A stretch of 64,000 nucleotides of DNA from Stomoxys calcitrans. Taxonomy: Eukaryota > Arthropoda > Insecta > Diptera > Muscidae. Within the stretch, counting starts at the first letter, position 1; every line of letters starts with the position of its first letter. The notes below the pieces were generated by a model that was given only the letters and a program-made list of their open reading frames with translations, was not told where the DNA came from and did not search any database. The translations under genes and the position numbers were made by a program. The stretch is taken from NCBI RefSeq assembly GCF_963082655.1, contig NC_081553.1:194125373-194189372 (forward strand). The letters run 5' to 3'. Shown one piece after another: positions 48,386 to 59,904 of the stretch.

Positions 48386-49336
48386 AAAATTGGTAATTGT
48401 TAAAAAAAGAGACCATCATAGATTTTTTGATAACTTTGTATTGCAAATAAAATTTAAATTATAAAGGTTTGGTGTCAATAGCCCAAGGCATTTATATAGA
48501 TAGTTTTTAAGTGATAATTTTGCTTTTTGACAGTCTCAAGAAGTCGTATTGAGATTATTTATTACCTTAAATTATGTAGGAAAAACCCTGGTAATTGTCT
48601 TTGCAATTGAGAGAAAGGGGAAGCTCAAATCTTAAATGTCTTAATACTGCAAAAAAAAGGAAGGCATATGTTTTTTTTTTTTTTTTGTAATGAGAAGCTA
48701 AGCATTACAACTCAATTCTATCCAACTGTTATGATTATAATTTATTCGTGGGAGGAGACCACAAAATAGCATAAGCTGAAAATGGCATTTCTTTAAACAC
48801 AATGTCAAATTACGTTTGGCATTTGTCAGCTCGAGCTATTTCTTGTTTTCCCCCTTAGTTTTATCGTGATTCTGTAATTTTCTTTTTTTACAAAAAATAT
48901 TAATGAAGCAAACAAAAAAAAACTGATGCTCAAACATACATACACCTACAATAGAAAATGAAAAACAGGTGCATTCAAACATACATACATATAAAAAAAA
49001 ACAACTCACACAAATAATATTAAATATAATTTACAAAATTAATAATAGTACTAAGAAAATATATCATAAATCATGTAACAAAAAAGAATATAATATGAAT
49101 ATGTGTATAAATGTAACTATAAACGATAAATATATATGTATATGTGTATAAAACATTAGATTATTTGCTTATCATTTTGTTAGTGTCGTTCGCTTTTGTT
49201 TGTTTACGCAATTTCTTTTTCTATAAATATACGAAATTTTGTTTGGTTTATCATGTCTTAATTTTTGCTGTTGTAAACATTTCTCAACAATTCAAAATGA
49301 TGGATCTGTTGTTGTGGGACTTGGTGTCTGCCTTTT
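48386..49336 (-). other. Probable 3' UTR and downstream flank of the minus-strand glycoprotein gene
   Basis: AT-rich sequence below the stop codon. A TTTATT on the plus strand at 48741-48746 (AATAAA on minus) is one candidate polyadenylation signal. No coding frame seen. Confidence 0.35.
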
Positions 49337-52300
49337 TCAGTTCATAGAGTTATAACGTAAACTACTATCAATACCCACACCTGGACTATCTGGTTCTGGC
49401 CCTAGATCAGATGATGAATTTGTGAAATTTCGTCGTGTGGGCAATGCATCGCGTATACTTTCGATTAAACGTTGTTGGAATGTCTTGTATTCCATATCGA
49501 CGGATTGTGTTTCGCCGAAATTGAAATCGGCCACTTCGACATTAAAGCTACGAGTAAACAAAGGAAAAAGAGGAAAATTAAACAAAAATGTTCTAACACC
49601 ATTAAATGCTCACACACACACACACACACACACTTACCGATTGCGACTTTGCAAATAATATGAGACACCAAATACCACCAGTATGATGGCAACTAAAGTA
49701 AATGACACAGGTACAACGACCACAGAGAGTTGAGATTGTTTTTTGGCTATAAAGAAACAGTTTTTTTTAATAAATATTTTTAAATAATTTAGAAAGAGAT
49801 ATTTTTAACAAAATTGTAAGATATAGAAAGAAGTTAGTTGTAATAAATATTTTTGCCTTCCAACATTCATAACCAGTGTTGCCACTCAAGAAAATTATTT
49901 TCTACCAAAATTTAAGAAAAATTCTACAAAACCCTACCAAAACCTAACAAATGTTCTACAAGCCAAAAATGGGTTATATGTTTTTATACCCACCACTGAA
50001 GAGTTGGCCATTTGGAACACATCAAATTAATAATTTTCAAGGCTACAAAGGCTAGATCGTTGTTGTTGATATGGAATCCAGACAAGTCCGTCTGCCTTTT
50101 GGTTGAAACCAGTTTATAGCCTTAAGTTCAAAGATGAACTAGTCTTGAGTTCATAATGTCGTATTTTGCCTCGATTTTAATGCAACCGTCGTAAAAAAGC
50201 GGAAGTTTATTGGGAAGTGTATTCCAATAAGATTACCAGAGCGACAGAACGTGCCTCCTTTTCTGCGAACAGGTCGATAGCGTTAATGACGCCGCCAAGA
50301 TAAAAAAGTTTCTCTAAAAACCCATGTCTAAACTGAAAGTTTAGTAGACGACATGTTGAGGCTTTTGATGAAAACCCATTTTCCACAGGATACGACGGGA
50401 CTCATGGAGACACCGGAATCTTGGAATAATAGAATAACCCTTGAGGAGCTTCAAACCATTTAATTCACCCAGACCTGATGGAATTTTTCCGGCGTTACCA
50501 CAGAAAGAAACAGCGTACCTAGGACTTGTATATACTCCGAAAGCCAGGTAAGAGGCAAGGGTGGTGTTTATACCCGGCAAGGCAAGTTATGCGACACCCA
50601 AGGCCTACAGATCCATAAGCCTTAAGTCCTTATTACTCAAAACCATGGAACATATTGTGGACACCATGATAAAGAGTAGGACTTCCAGCGAACTGCTCAA
50701 ATACAAACATCATGTCTATGTCAAGGGAAGGTCGGTGGAGATTGCCCTGCACGAGGTTGTACATAAAATAGAACAATCCTTCGATACCAAAACGTACATC
50801 CTGGCGGTACGCATTGACATCGAGTGGGCTTTTAAAAATGTGCGAACCGACACACTGATCCAAGCCTTAGACCAGTTCCGGGTGTACCCGGTCCTTAAAG
50901 ACTGAATAAACCATATGCTAAGGAACAGGTGGATAAATTGTGTGTCCCATGGCATAAATATAGGGGACAAAGTGGCACAAGGTACGGCACAGTAGGGCAT
51001 TTTAACGCCACTCCTATGGGTGAGCACTATAAATGACCTATTACGGATGCTGACTGAGGAGGGATTTGAAGCCGTCTGCTACGCAGACGATATTATAATA
51101 CTTCTAAGGGGTAAGGATCCGAACGAGCTATGCCGAAGGACCGAAAAGGTCTTGCATATGGCATATACCTGGACTAGACCCAGAGGTCTCAATGCTAACC
51201 CAGAGTAGAGTGAATATACCTGTTTACGAGGAAGACGAAAGTGGGCCAATTTAACGCACCACGTTTCTTCAAAAAGACGATTTCGATATCTGACAAGGTC
51301 AAATACTTAGATGTGATCTTGGACAGAAAACTGAATTGGAAGTGTCACATTTAGGAGCGTACTGAGAAGGCTCACAGATGTTGGGCACTATGTAGACGGT
51401 CCGAAATGGGGTCTGAATCCGAGGATATGGGGCCTGAATCCGAGGATAGTCCACTGGCTCTATAGGAGCGTGATTAGACCAATACTTTCTTACGCCTCAG
51501 TAGTTTGGTGGACTGCTATGAAGAAAAAGTGCAACATAAGGACCATACAACAGGTTCTGAGAACATGTTGTCTTGGCATAGGCGGAGCGAGCGAGCGCCC
51601 ACTAGGTCACGGGAGACTATTCTAGATAACCGACCCATTGAGATTCAGATTAAGTGTGAGGTAGCCACTGCGGCTAAGAGACTTAAGGCGATGGGAGAAT
51701 GGATTGAGGATGGGAGCAGCTCATACCATCGCGGTATAATCGAGGCGACGATAGGAAGGAAGGGAAGACGTTACCAATCGGATACCTGAGATGAACCTCA
51801 AAGTTGAGTGCTAGGCACTGCTGCCATCGGCACAGTCCTGGATTGACTGAACCCTAGACCTGGGGTCTACATTGAGAACCCAGGGACTGAGATCTGTTTC
51901 AGACTACCTGAACATAATACGGTCCTGCAGGCGGAAATCCGGATGATCACGGAATGCGTGAAGTGGTGTGGTGCTAACGCGAGGACGTCACGATCAGTCT
52001 TGCAGTGTAAGAAGGAAATTAACGCCTTCTCTGAGGATGTCAAAATCCGCATCGTTTGGATGCCGGGCCATAACGGAGTAAGGGGAAATGAAAGGGGAGA
52101 CGATTTTGCGGTGAAGGCCAGAGGACTGACGTCAATAAAATTGGTTAACCTGAAGCCTTTGGGGTTGACACAGTCCGAGTTAAGGAAGTGGGCGACAAAT
52201 GTGGTCGGTAGGACGGAGAAAATCCCATAGGGGGATCCAGATCGTGAGAAGACGAGGCTATTACTGAAAGGAAGTAAGAAGGAAGTCAGTAAAGCTATTG

Positions 52301-55300
52301 CTATCATAACGGCACACACCAGGTTCTGTGAGAATTAGACCGGATTGCAGATGATCAATTAAGGAACAGCGCTGAACATCTCACATATCAATGAGTGCAG
52401 TCCTCTTCAAGTTGAAACTCAATGATAAGGGACCTATTTGGAGAGAAGTTTTACAGGACAAATGTTGCCAGCATTAGAAGAGAAAAACCAGCACTTAACA
52501 TTTTTTTTCTGATGGTCTCTCCAGGATTCGAACCCAGGCGTTCATATGCGGACATGCTAACCTCTGCGCTACGGTGGCCTCCTAACCTACAATATGTTGC
52601 CCAAAACAGCATCTAGTGCGCCATCTTCCATAGATATCAAATGGGATCTTCATTATCTAGAGCGAGAGTTTATGCGTCATCTGGATCAAGCAGCAGGACT
52701 GTACAACATTCACGAAGATATGGCAGTGGAGACGGTAAACAGCTAAAAACTGTGTTCTATGCTACCGAAGCACCTGATGAAGTTAACCTTCCTCGGCAAA
52801 CCAGAGTAGTTTTGATTTAACTACGTTACGGCAGATGCAGCCGCCTTATTTGTAATGTTCTAGCATTGATGCCAATGTGCTATACGTGGTCTTCTTGTAA
52901 CAGGGACCACAGGTCACACGACACACGTCATCTACATAGCTGTGAACACTGCACAGGCTGGAACATTGAGGTCCGATCTGAGTGGTGTTCATTTCTGTCA
53001 CGAGAGGCTTAGCTGCGAGTTACCGGGCGCGTCCACAGATTGCGGATAGTGGAATGCTCCATACGGAGTAGCTGCAAAGGCAGTTGTGGACAATCAGCGT
53101 TATCGCGCGGAGAGCCACAGTGAGGCCCAGTAGCACCGGCTCTTGCACAAATACTGAGTGCCTATGATGCTCGGGTTATTAAATGACCAATGGCCACCAT
53201 ATTCCCGCAGCGATCTGTCCTTTGGACCGGAACGAGCTTGCTCATCTACAGGAGCTTGAAAAGCACCGCCACCACCACATGAATATCTGGCTACAACAAC
53301 AACAAAAATCAAAGTTTCTTACATGAACCCATAAATAATTGGATTGTTTTGGAGACATTACAAATTTTTTTTAACACCTTGGGGACAAACAATTTTTGTT
53401 TGCCTGTTTTGAGGACATTTTTAGTAAGCAAAACTTCTAGTATTACTTCCTATCACTTCAGAGGGGATATGATTACTTTTAGGTTATTTTTCAGTCAGCA
53501 TGGTTATATACACTCTACCATAACTTTATCACTTACCCTCGTAGATGTTTATCGTAACTTGATTGACTGTTTCCGAAACATCGTTGCGTATAAAGAACAA
53601 AAATGTTTTGCTGTCTCCATAGTAGCGATTATATTTAAATTCGCAACTATCAATGCTATAGTAAAATTTACATGTCTCATTACCGGTGGCATTATAGGGG
53701 GCTACAACAAAAAAAATCCATGTTAGTTTCAAATGCTGTGAATGGATAAATCAACCCACTTACCATCGAATACCAAAACACAATATTCGATTTTAGAAGA
53801 ACCTTTACATTTAATATCCAAATTTAAGAGATCACCATGTTGCAGCCAATTTTTGCCACTGACTGTAAAGTTGGTAATGGGAGCTATGCAGAAAAATGTT
53901 ATAATAGAATTTTATTAAACTTTCTGATTAAGTTAAGGTAAAACGATATGTGGCCACTTACATTTTGAAACAATTTGCCTGCGATAATAACCGTAGATTT
54001 TCATGGGATCTCTAACAACTATGGATTTATTGACACAATTGAAAGGTGGCTCATTGCCATCTTCATAAGACTTTGGTAGTAAATTATAATGCTGTACACC
54101 CGCTGCATAAGAATTGCGTTCCAATTTGGGATTTATAAGTGCCGATGACACATTAAGGGGGTTGTTGCCTTTATTTTGTGTTTGCAAAGCGGCTGTTAGA
54201 TTTAATCCCAGTAAGGCAGCATTTGCATGCGCCGCTTGCGCTATTTCCTTTGAAGCCTCAGCAGAAGTGTCACGTTTTGATTTATTAGATTGCGGTTTTG
54301 GTTTTATAGTCGTCGTCGACGTCGTGGTGCTTGAGGTGGTTGTGGTTGGTTTCGGCGTTGTTGTTGTTGTAGTAGTGGTACTTGTTGTCGTCGTAGTTGT
54401 TGTTGTGGTTGTCGTAGTGGTTGTTGTAGTTGTTGTCACCGGGTCTGGTAATTTTTCAAAAGATACCACCACCAAAGCCTCGATATCATACGATTGCTCT
54501 GGCTCTTTATACAAAGCCTGATAACTGAGACCATTCGATACACCCAGATATGTACAGTTTTGGAACCAGTATGTCTGTATGTATGTAGCATTTTCCCTAA
54601 GATAGATTTCTTCTTCGGTAGGTAAACCAATGGTATGGTTAACTATGCCTTTGGTCGACACATATTCCTTGGGACGCTCCGCACCATCTTGTACAAGTTG
54701 CATATTACCACCCAGGGTATCTGTAACTTCTATGGGAATCGTAGCCGAGGCTATTGAAATCCAAATAAGATAGTCCTCCTGCACATTCACCGATACATGA
54801 TATTTGCCATATTTTGTTTTATTCTTTGGATATTCAATAGTCCATGTGTGGTAGGGTTGTGTAGAATCAAATTGCTAGAAATAAAAGAGAAAAGACAAAA
54901 CAATTTAGCTCATGAAAAAAACTTGGAAACAATGTTGTTGTTGTTGTTGTAGCAGTGTGTTACACTCTGAGGCGGCAGCCCTTGCCGATGAAGAACTCCA
55001 TCGGGTCAAACCGGTGCGTACAACCGGCTGCCATGTGATTGTGGAAAGCAATAGAACACACATGACAATCCCCCAATTTTGAAAAATCTCGGGAAGAGCC
55101 TGCCAATTCCATTTTTCGGGTACGGAAATTGGGGGAAATGAAACAAACTTATGGTTACCGAATTTGGAATTCGAATTTGGGGCCAAGTAACACCAAAAAA
55201 AAAACACCGTAAAGACACCGACGGTGTTTTTTTGGCCAGACATGTCATGAGAAGCTTTTTGACAGACAGGCCGGTCAGTGTGGTGTTGATTGCTGTCATG

Positions 55301-58300
55301 AGAAGCTTAGTGCTATCGAGCGCGTCCACAGGTTACGGATAGTGGACTGCCCAGTACGGAGTAGTTGCAACGGCAGTCGCGGAAAATCAGCGGTATCGAG
55401 CGGAGAGTCTCAGTGAGAGGTCGGGCGGCATAAATACTGAGTACCTATGATACTCCATATGACATGGCGAGTTATTTTTGCCTTTTGATAACCAATGGCA
55501 AACCTGTTTCCGCGGCGATCGTCCTTTGGACCGGAACTAGTTTGCTCACTTATAGGAGCTTGGCGAGGATAGCCACCTCCATATGAAAATTTGGCTACAA
55601 CAACAAAAACAACCGCAAATACAAATCTGGCATTAACATTTTGGTGACGAGCGCGTCCACAGGTTACGGATAGTGGACTGCCCAATACGGAGTAGTTGCA
55701 ACGGCAGTCGCGGAAAATCAGCGATATCGAGCGGAGAGTCTCAGTGAGAGGTCGGGCGGCATAAATACTGAGTACCTATGATACTCCATATGACATGGCG
55801 AGTTATTTTTGCCTTTTGATAACCAATGGCCAACCTGTTTCCGCGCCGATCGTCCTTTGGACCGGAACTAGTTTGCTCACTTATAGGAGCTTGGTGAGGA
55901 TAGCCACCTCCATATGAAAATTTGGCTACAACAACAAAAACAACCGCAAATACAAGTCTGGCATTAACATTTTGGTGACGACCCATCTCCATAACTGCCA
56001 GGCGGACATAAAAACCGATCTGGACAATATGGGACTCAAATAGAAGATATTCGTGAATAATCGTGAATAAAGTTAGAATATTTCTTGGAAAGTTGGGGCC
56101 TAGTAGTGAGCTCGGAACCACACCCAAAGCCAGCAAGCGTGATTGATTCGCAGACATGTGCCCGGTTATTCAACCGACAATTTATTGAGCACCGCGAGAG
56201 TGAGAAGGCAAGGTTGTTAATCGGCTCGGATATGATCAGTGTCAAGTCATCCTAGACGCTGGGCCCAGACGGAATCTGTATACGGATGCTAAAAAACTTG
56301 GTGTACCGGTAGTCGAGTACATGACACATGTTCTAAGCCGGATTGACCCCATAGAGTTCTTCACCGGCAAGGGCTGCCGCCTCAGTGTATAACACACTGC
56401 TACAACAACAACACCAAACGAAATTTCAGACAAGGAGACAGCCTATCGTGCGATCTCTTTAATATCTTGCTGGAGAAGATTATACGTGATGCAGATGTGA
56501 AAAGATATGGCAAACTAATCACTAGAGAACACAAGCTACTCGCCAATGCCGACGACAGACATCGACATAATAGACCGGTCACCGGAAGTAGTAACTGCAG
56601 CCTTTTAAAGAATCGAAAGAGAGTCAGTGAAAATTGGTCTGGCCGTAAATGGAGATAAGACAAAATGGATGGTTTCAACTACCAAAACGCCTTGTACAAC
56701 CGAGCAAATAAAGATAATGGAGAAAGTTGGGAACCACAACTTTGAGATAGTCAGCAACTTTATCTATCTAGGCACCGCCATAACCGAAACGAACGACACC
56801 AGTTTTGAGATAAAGCGAAGAATAATACTGGCAAACAGATGGTACTTTGGATTAAGTAACCAGTTTAGAAACAAGGCCACCTCTCGACAGACGAAGATTA
56901 CACTATACAAGACACTGATGTTGTTATATGATTAAGAGGAACTGAGCAAGGGGGAGTCTTACAGATAGTGCTCCCTTCTTTCATCAGTAGCTAAGAATCT
57001 TAAAGGAATTCTCCTCCCGAGCCAAGTTGGAGTAGTTCGATTTGCTGAGCACCAGCACGGATTTCGTAAAATAAATACATAGCACGACAACGGCTTTGTG
57101 CGCCATCACAACACCTTCGACTCTTGAATCAGGAGTCCTGATTGTAACCTGAAAACAGACGATACATGACACCTGCTTAAACTGTTCAGCGAATCCTATG
57201 GACGCATTCCAACTTAGTCGCAAAGTTCCTAGATCTGCATATTTAACAGCACCCAGCAAGATGAAAAGATTAATCAATCTGCTATAACAACAAGGTGGAT
57301 GTTTAACATATCGCAGATGTCATTAACGTGGAGCCCTGAAGCCATTGTGGCTAAGATATAATGTCTTCTCAGACAACCAGGCCGCCATTAAATCCCTGGA
57401 GAAGGTATTTCTGAACACAAAAACCGCCCTCGACTGTCGCAGATCTCTCAACGAGATGGCTGAACAGTTCAAAATTCACCTGTTCTGGGTGCCGGGCCAC
57501 AGAGATATGCCAGGGGCCACATTCCAGGAATACGGGAATCTGTGGGTATGCTTCTAGCGGCATTTAAGCTAAGTTTTCAGGACCAGGCCCGAAGGACAAC
57601 GTATGATAGATGGTCACAAAGAGGTGGCTGTGAGCATTCCAAAACTATGTGGCCTAATCTAGACTTGAACATGTGTACCGCCTTGCTGTAGACCTCTTTG
57701 ATTATCGAATAATCATCACTGGGCCCTCTATGTGGGTCATTTGAATGCTATGTACTTCAAATTATTTCCATTTATATTGAACGTTAAATTTCTTCAAAGC
57801 CTTAAAACAACAACAAATCATTACAAACAACACATGCCATTACGTGGCCAATGGAGTGGGTCACAAGTAAGTTATTTTAAAGTCATAGAAATTGTTTTCT
57901 TTTTTAAAGCCCATATAAGTCACAAAACGTATCGTGCTTCGCATATATGTATGTATTATTATCGTTACAAGCGACTCATGAAATTTCAGTTAATAATATG
58001 CCAAGCAAAATTAGTCATCATTTGTTTATCAACAAGACAAACAGAATTCGAATTTGGCTTCATTAATGCAAGAATAAATGCAAATATGAAATGCCGGGAA
58101 TGAAAGCAAGAACTTTGTTTACTCAGGTTAATAACATTCCTTGTCTTTTTATCAAGAGAAGTCATATCTAATAGTCGTAAAAGCTTTTAAACCCCCTTAT
58201 TTCATGCGGTCTTATTACGACTTCTTATTCCACATCTCATTTCTCAAAAAAAAAATAATTTCAACTTATTTGTATATAAAATCTCTGCAGCTTATACTTA

Positions 58301-58453
58301 CCCCTCTATGCTGAGCATCATCTTTCCATATGTAACGATATTTTCCTGTTGGCGCCACCTTACCCTTTTCCTCATAAAGAGTTGCTGTAAAATTGACCGT
58401 CGAACCAATCAACGCTGAGGGAGAACTTTGAATTTCTACAAATGTTGACTCCA
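49337..58453 (-). CDS. Type I membrane glycoprotein, PKD-like and Thr-rich (PMEL/GPNMB/TMEM130-like), 5' end missing
   Basis: Minus-strand exons 58453-58302, 54874-53962, 53883-53764, 53701-53537, 49746-49638 and 49547-49337 join in frame with GT/AG borders (phases 0,1,1,1,2) and encode 556 aa to the stop. Order: a PKD/Ig-like start (ESTFVEIQSSPSALIGSTVN) ending YGKYHVSVNV; several N-glycosylation sequons; a Thr run at about 54294-54440; NKSKRD (a possible furin-type site); a segment with paired cysteines in the 120- and 165-nt exons; one hydrophobic helix (VVVVPVSFTLVAIILVVFGV); and a ~78-aa tail with VEVADFNFGETQSVDMEYKT. A secreted/endosomal or surface role is inferred from this layout. 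I cannot name an ortholog. Introns 1 and 4 hold LINE, SINE and dispersed-repeat insertions. The signal-peptide exon was not found. Confidence 0.82.
49609..49632. repeat. (CA)n microsatellite
   Basis: Twelve CA units, directly next to the donor site of the transmembrane exon of the minus-strand gene. Length variation could sit very close to that donor. Confidence 0.95.
50290..52330 (+). pseudogene. LINE with RT and RNase H, degraded, in intron 4 of the glycoprotein gene
   Basis: On the plus strand: MVFIPGKASYATPKAYRSIS, then YILAVRIDIEWAFKN, a stop, GTAQ-stop-GILTPLLWVSTINDLL, an intact catalytic box CYADDIIILLRG (51080), then frame breaks, then RNase H sequence ending KIRIVWMPGHNGVRGNE and DDFAVKARG near 52040-52120. 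The domain order RT then RNase H fits R1/LOA/I-type LINEs. Several stops and shifts make it non-functional. It lies antisense to the host gene. Confidence 0.85.
52340..52582 (-). mobile_element. tRNA-derived SINE, most complete copy
   Basis: The reversed head reads 'ccaccgtagcgcagaggtta', 'gcatgtccgcatatgaacgc' and 'ctgggttcgaatcctggaga', with clear A and B boxes. The body follows with 'ttctcttctaatgctggcaa', 'aacttctctccaaat', 'ccttatcattgagtttcaac' and 'cactcattgatatgtgaga'. It sits in intron 4 of the glycoprotein gene. Confidence 0.85.
52583..52925. other. Intron 4 stretch, nothing recognised
   Basis: No frame or repeat identified. Confidence 0.4.
52926..53300 (-). repeat. Minus-strand copy of the 'tgttgtagccac' dispersed element
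   Basis: From 'tgtgaacactgcacaggctg' to 'atctggctacaacaacaac' with the element blocks in reverse order. Near full length. Confidence 0.85.
54930..55318 (-). repeat. Composite of dispersed-element pieces in intron 1
   Basis: Starts 'tgttgttgttgttgtagcag' and has a GC-richer block ('gaggcggcagcccttgccga') also related to 56370 and 62350. It then runs into the 331-bp duplicated unit. Confidence 0.6.
55320..55981 (-). repeat. 331-bp tandem duplication, ~98% identical
   Basis: 'gcgcgtccacaggttacgga' occurs at 55320 and 55651, and both copies continue through 'gcataaatactgagtaccta' to 'gcattaacattttggtgacg'. I count only about six differences. The unit is itself a copy of the dispersed element. 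Confidence 0.93.
56250..56400 (+). pseudogene. LINE RT N-terminal fragment
   Basis: Plus-strand reading LGPDGICIRMLKNLGVPVVE then YMTHVLS matches the block before the RT fingers in Jockey-like elements. It ends in a piece of the GC-rich dispersed repeat. Confidence 0.6.
56410..56940 (+). pseudogene. RTE-like LINE RT palm/thumb fragment
   Basis: The frame 56627-56935 reads MKIGLAVNGDKTKWMVSTTK, NFEIVSNFIYLGTAI and SFEIKRRIILANRWYFGLS, the region just after the catalytic box in RTE-type RTs. That is the same region deleted from the 31.8-34.1 kb relic. Upstream catalytic-box sequence is degraded. Confidence 0.75.
56941..57300. other. Unassigned old mobile DNA
   Basis: Open minus-strand frame 56984-57277 has no recognisable domain. 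Confidence 0.35.
57310..57690 (+). pseudogene. LINE RNase H fragment
   Basis: Plus-strand frame reads FSDNQAAIKSLEKVFLNTKT, LDCRRSLNEMAEQFK and IHLFWVPGHRDMPG, then breaks. It matches the 25.7-kb relic but keeps the GH pair lost there. Confidence 0.8.
57691..58260. other. Intron 1 end of the glycoprotein gene
   Basis: The 123-codon plus frame at 57732-58103 shows no domain features and is not called. No repeat recognised. Confidence 0.35.
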
Positions 58454-58632
58454 CTAAATAATGAAAACAAAGGAACGAATATTGATATCAAACACATTAG
58501 CAATGCATTATCCATTGAGGGGGGCGTTATTTGATTTTTGTTATAGCACATACCACCATTGCGACTCCAAATGACGCAGTACATGAAAATGTGTATGAAT
58601 AAATGCAAACGATATGACTGCTGTTTAAAAAC

Positions 58633-58736
58633 CTGCATGTTTTTGCTGTAATGTTACACGCCGAAGACTTGCAGAGGCGACTTTAAAACTGAGATTTTCC
58701 GAAATTGTATCCCGTAGTGGATGGATGTTAATAATG
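58633..58736 (-). other. Possible further upstream exon of the glycoprotein gene
   Basis: A 104-nt block is open in the frame needed to join exon 58453-58302 (phase 1 end; the joined codon becomes GTG). It reads IHPLRDTISENLSFKVASAS and LRRVTLQQKHA. The acceptor (actaaatag) is acceptable; the donor (caggttttta) is weak. It could equally be chance. Confidence 0.25.
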
Positions 58737-58739
58737 CTA

Positions 58740-59871
58740 TTTAGTTGAAGAAATTGTTGGATGTGATTATGCGAAATAAATACATTTCTTTTGTTTGATC
58801 GTCGTCTCCTCGCCTCTTGTGTTTTTAACCCAGTGGGGTGATTTATTGTAGGTATTTCCTCAGCGGAAGATTTTTACACAATTTTCCTTTTTGTTGTTTG
58901 CCTCTCCGTTTTGTGTTTTTTCCCTATTATTGTTTTGTTTGGTAGAGGTTTTTAGATTTTTTCTCCACCGTGTCAATTTTTTGTGTTACGTATATCAATT
59001 ATATAGATTTCACCGTTTTTTTTTGTTTTGTTCTGGTAACGATGATTAGTTTACAAAATTTATATTTGTTAAATTTTTAAGTTTAACACTCTACTCTTTC
59101 TCTTTTCTCTTGATGTTTCACTTGGGATCTAAAAATCGACTTTTAACTAATCGATGAATCGACTTTTGGTGGTTAAAAAAAAATCGAAGTCGATTTTTTC
59201 GTTATATCGATTACTTGTAACTGCTGGAAAATAAGTTTCGAGCAGGGATTGAAAATACAAATTTTGAAATGGATCAAAAGAGTAATTTTCGGTTTTGAAT
59301 TAAGATATCAAAAGTAATCGAGCGCATATGTCAAAAATAGTTCTCAGTAAAACTTCTTTATGATTATTTGCCATATTTCTTCACTTGAAATGCAAAACAA
59401 TAAGGGTATTTTATATACTCTTTAAGCTGAGTATTCTGTTCAGTATTTTGAGCGGAATGCTGTCAAACTCCATAGTTTGTTTTATTGGTTTCAATAATTA
59501 AATGGCTGGTACCTGCCACTTAATTTTACTTGCCACATACGTTACGCGCGCCATTAATCAGTAATATATGGAACTTGGCAACTCTGTAAACTTATTTTTG
59601 TAGATTCTCTTTATATAATTTTCGTATTTTGTATTATCCTTTGCTCACTTCTATTCGTAAATAAATGTAGCTTGAAGTATAACTTTGGCAACTCTGACGA
59701 GAAGACAATTTTTATTCATTCATTCATTTCGTTGCTGGATAAAAAGAAATCACCAAAAATCACACGAATCCAAAAGAAGTGATTGACAGTGTTTGCACCA
59801 ATTGCAAGTCCAGCCTTTAAATTCTTGACGATTTGACATCTGCAGTGATAAATTTGTCATTTGTTTAATCT
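58740..59871 (+). promoter_or_regulatory. Intergenic region / probable promoter and 5' UTR of the RNF220-like gene
   Basis: AT-rich DNA with an ATCGATT-rich block near 59135-59215. No clear core promoter or repeat insertion. Transcription start not visible. Confidence 0.35.
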
Positions 59872-59886
59872 ATGGCTTCAGTGTAA
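59872..59886 (+). other. Four-codon upstream ORF before the RNF220-like start
   Basis: ATG GCT TCA GTG TAA (MASV-stop) ends 18 nt before the main ATG at 59905. The main protein begins MASA, so the uORF resembles a duplicated start. It could reduce initiation at the main start. Confidence 0.6.
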
Positions 59887-59904
59887 AACATTGCTCCTCT
59901 ATCA

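Noticed and set aside
52517..52582. Functional tRNA gene
   Set aside because: A and B boxes are present but the acceptor and anticodon stems do not fit a tRNA, and a shared SINE body follows.
54114..54521. 135-codon plus-strand ORF rich in Val
   Set aside because: It is the antisense shadow of the Thr-codon run in the glycoprotein exon.
57732..58103. 123-codon plus-strand ORF as a small gene
   Set aside because: No domain, no start or splice support, lies in an intron beside LINE debris; composition explains it.
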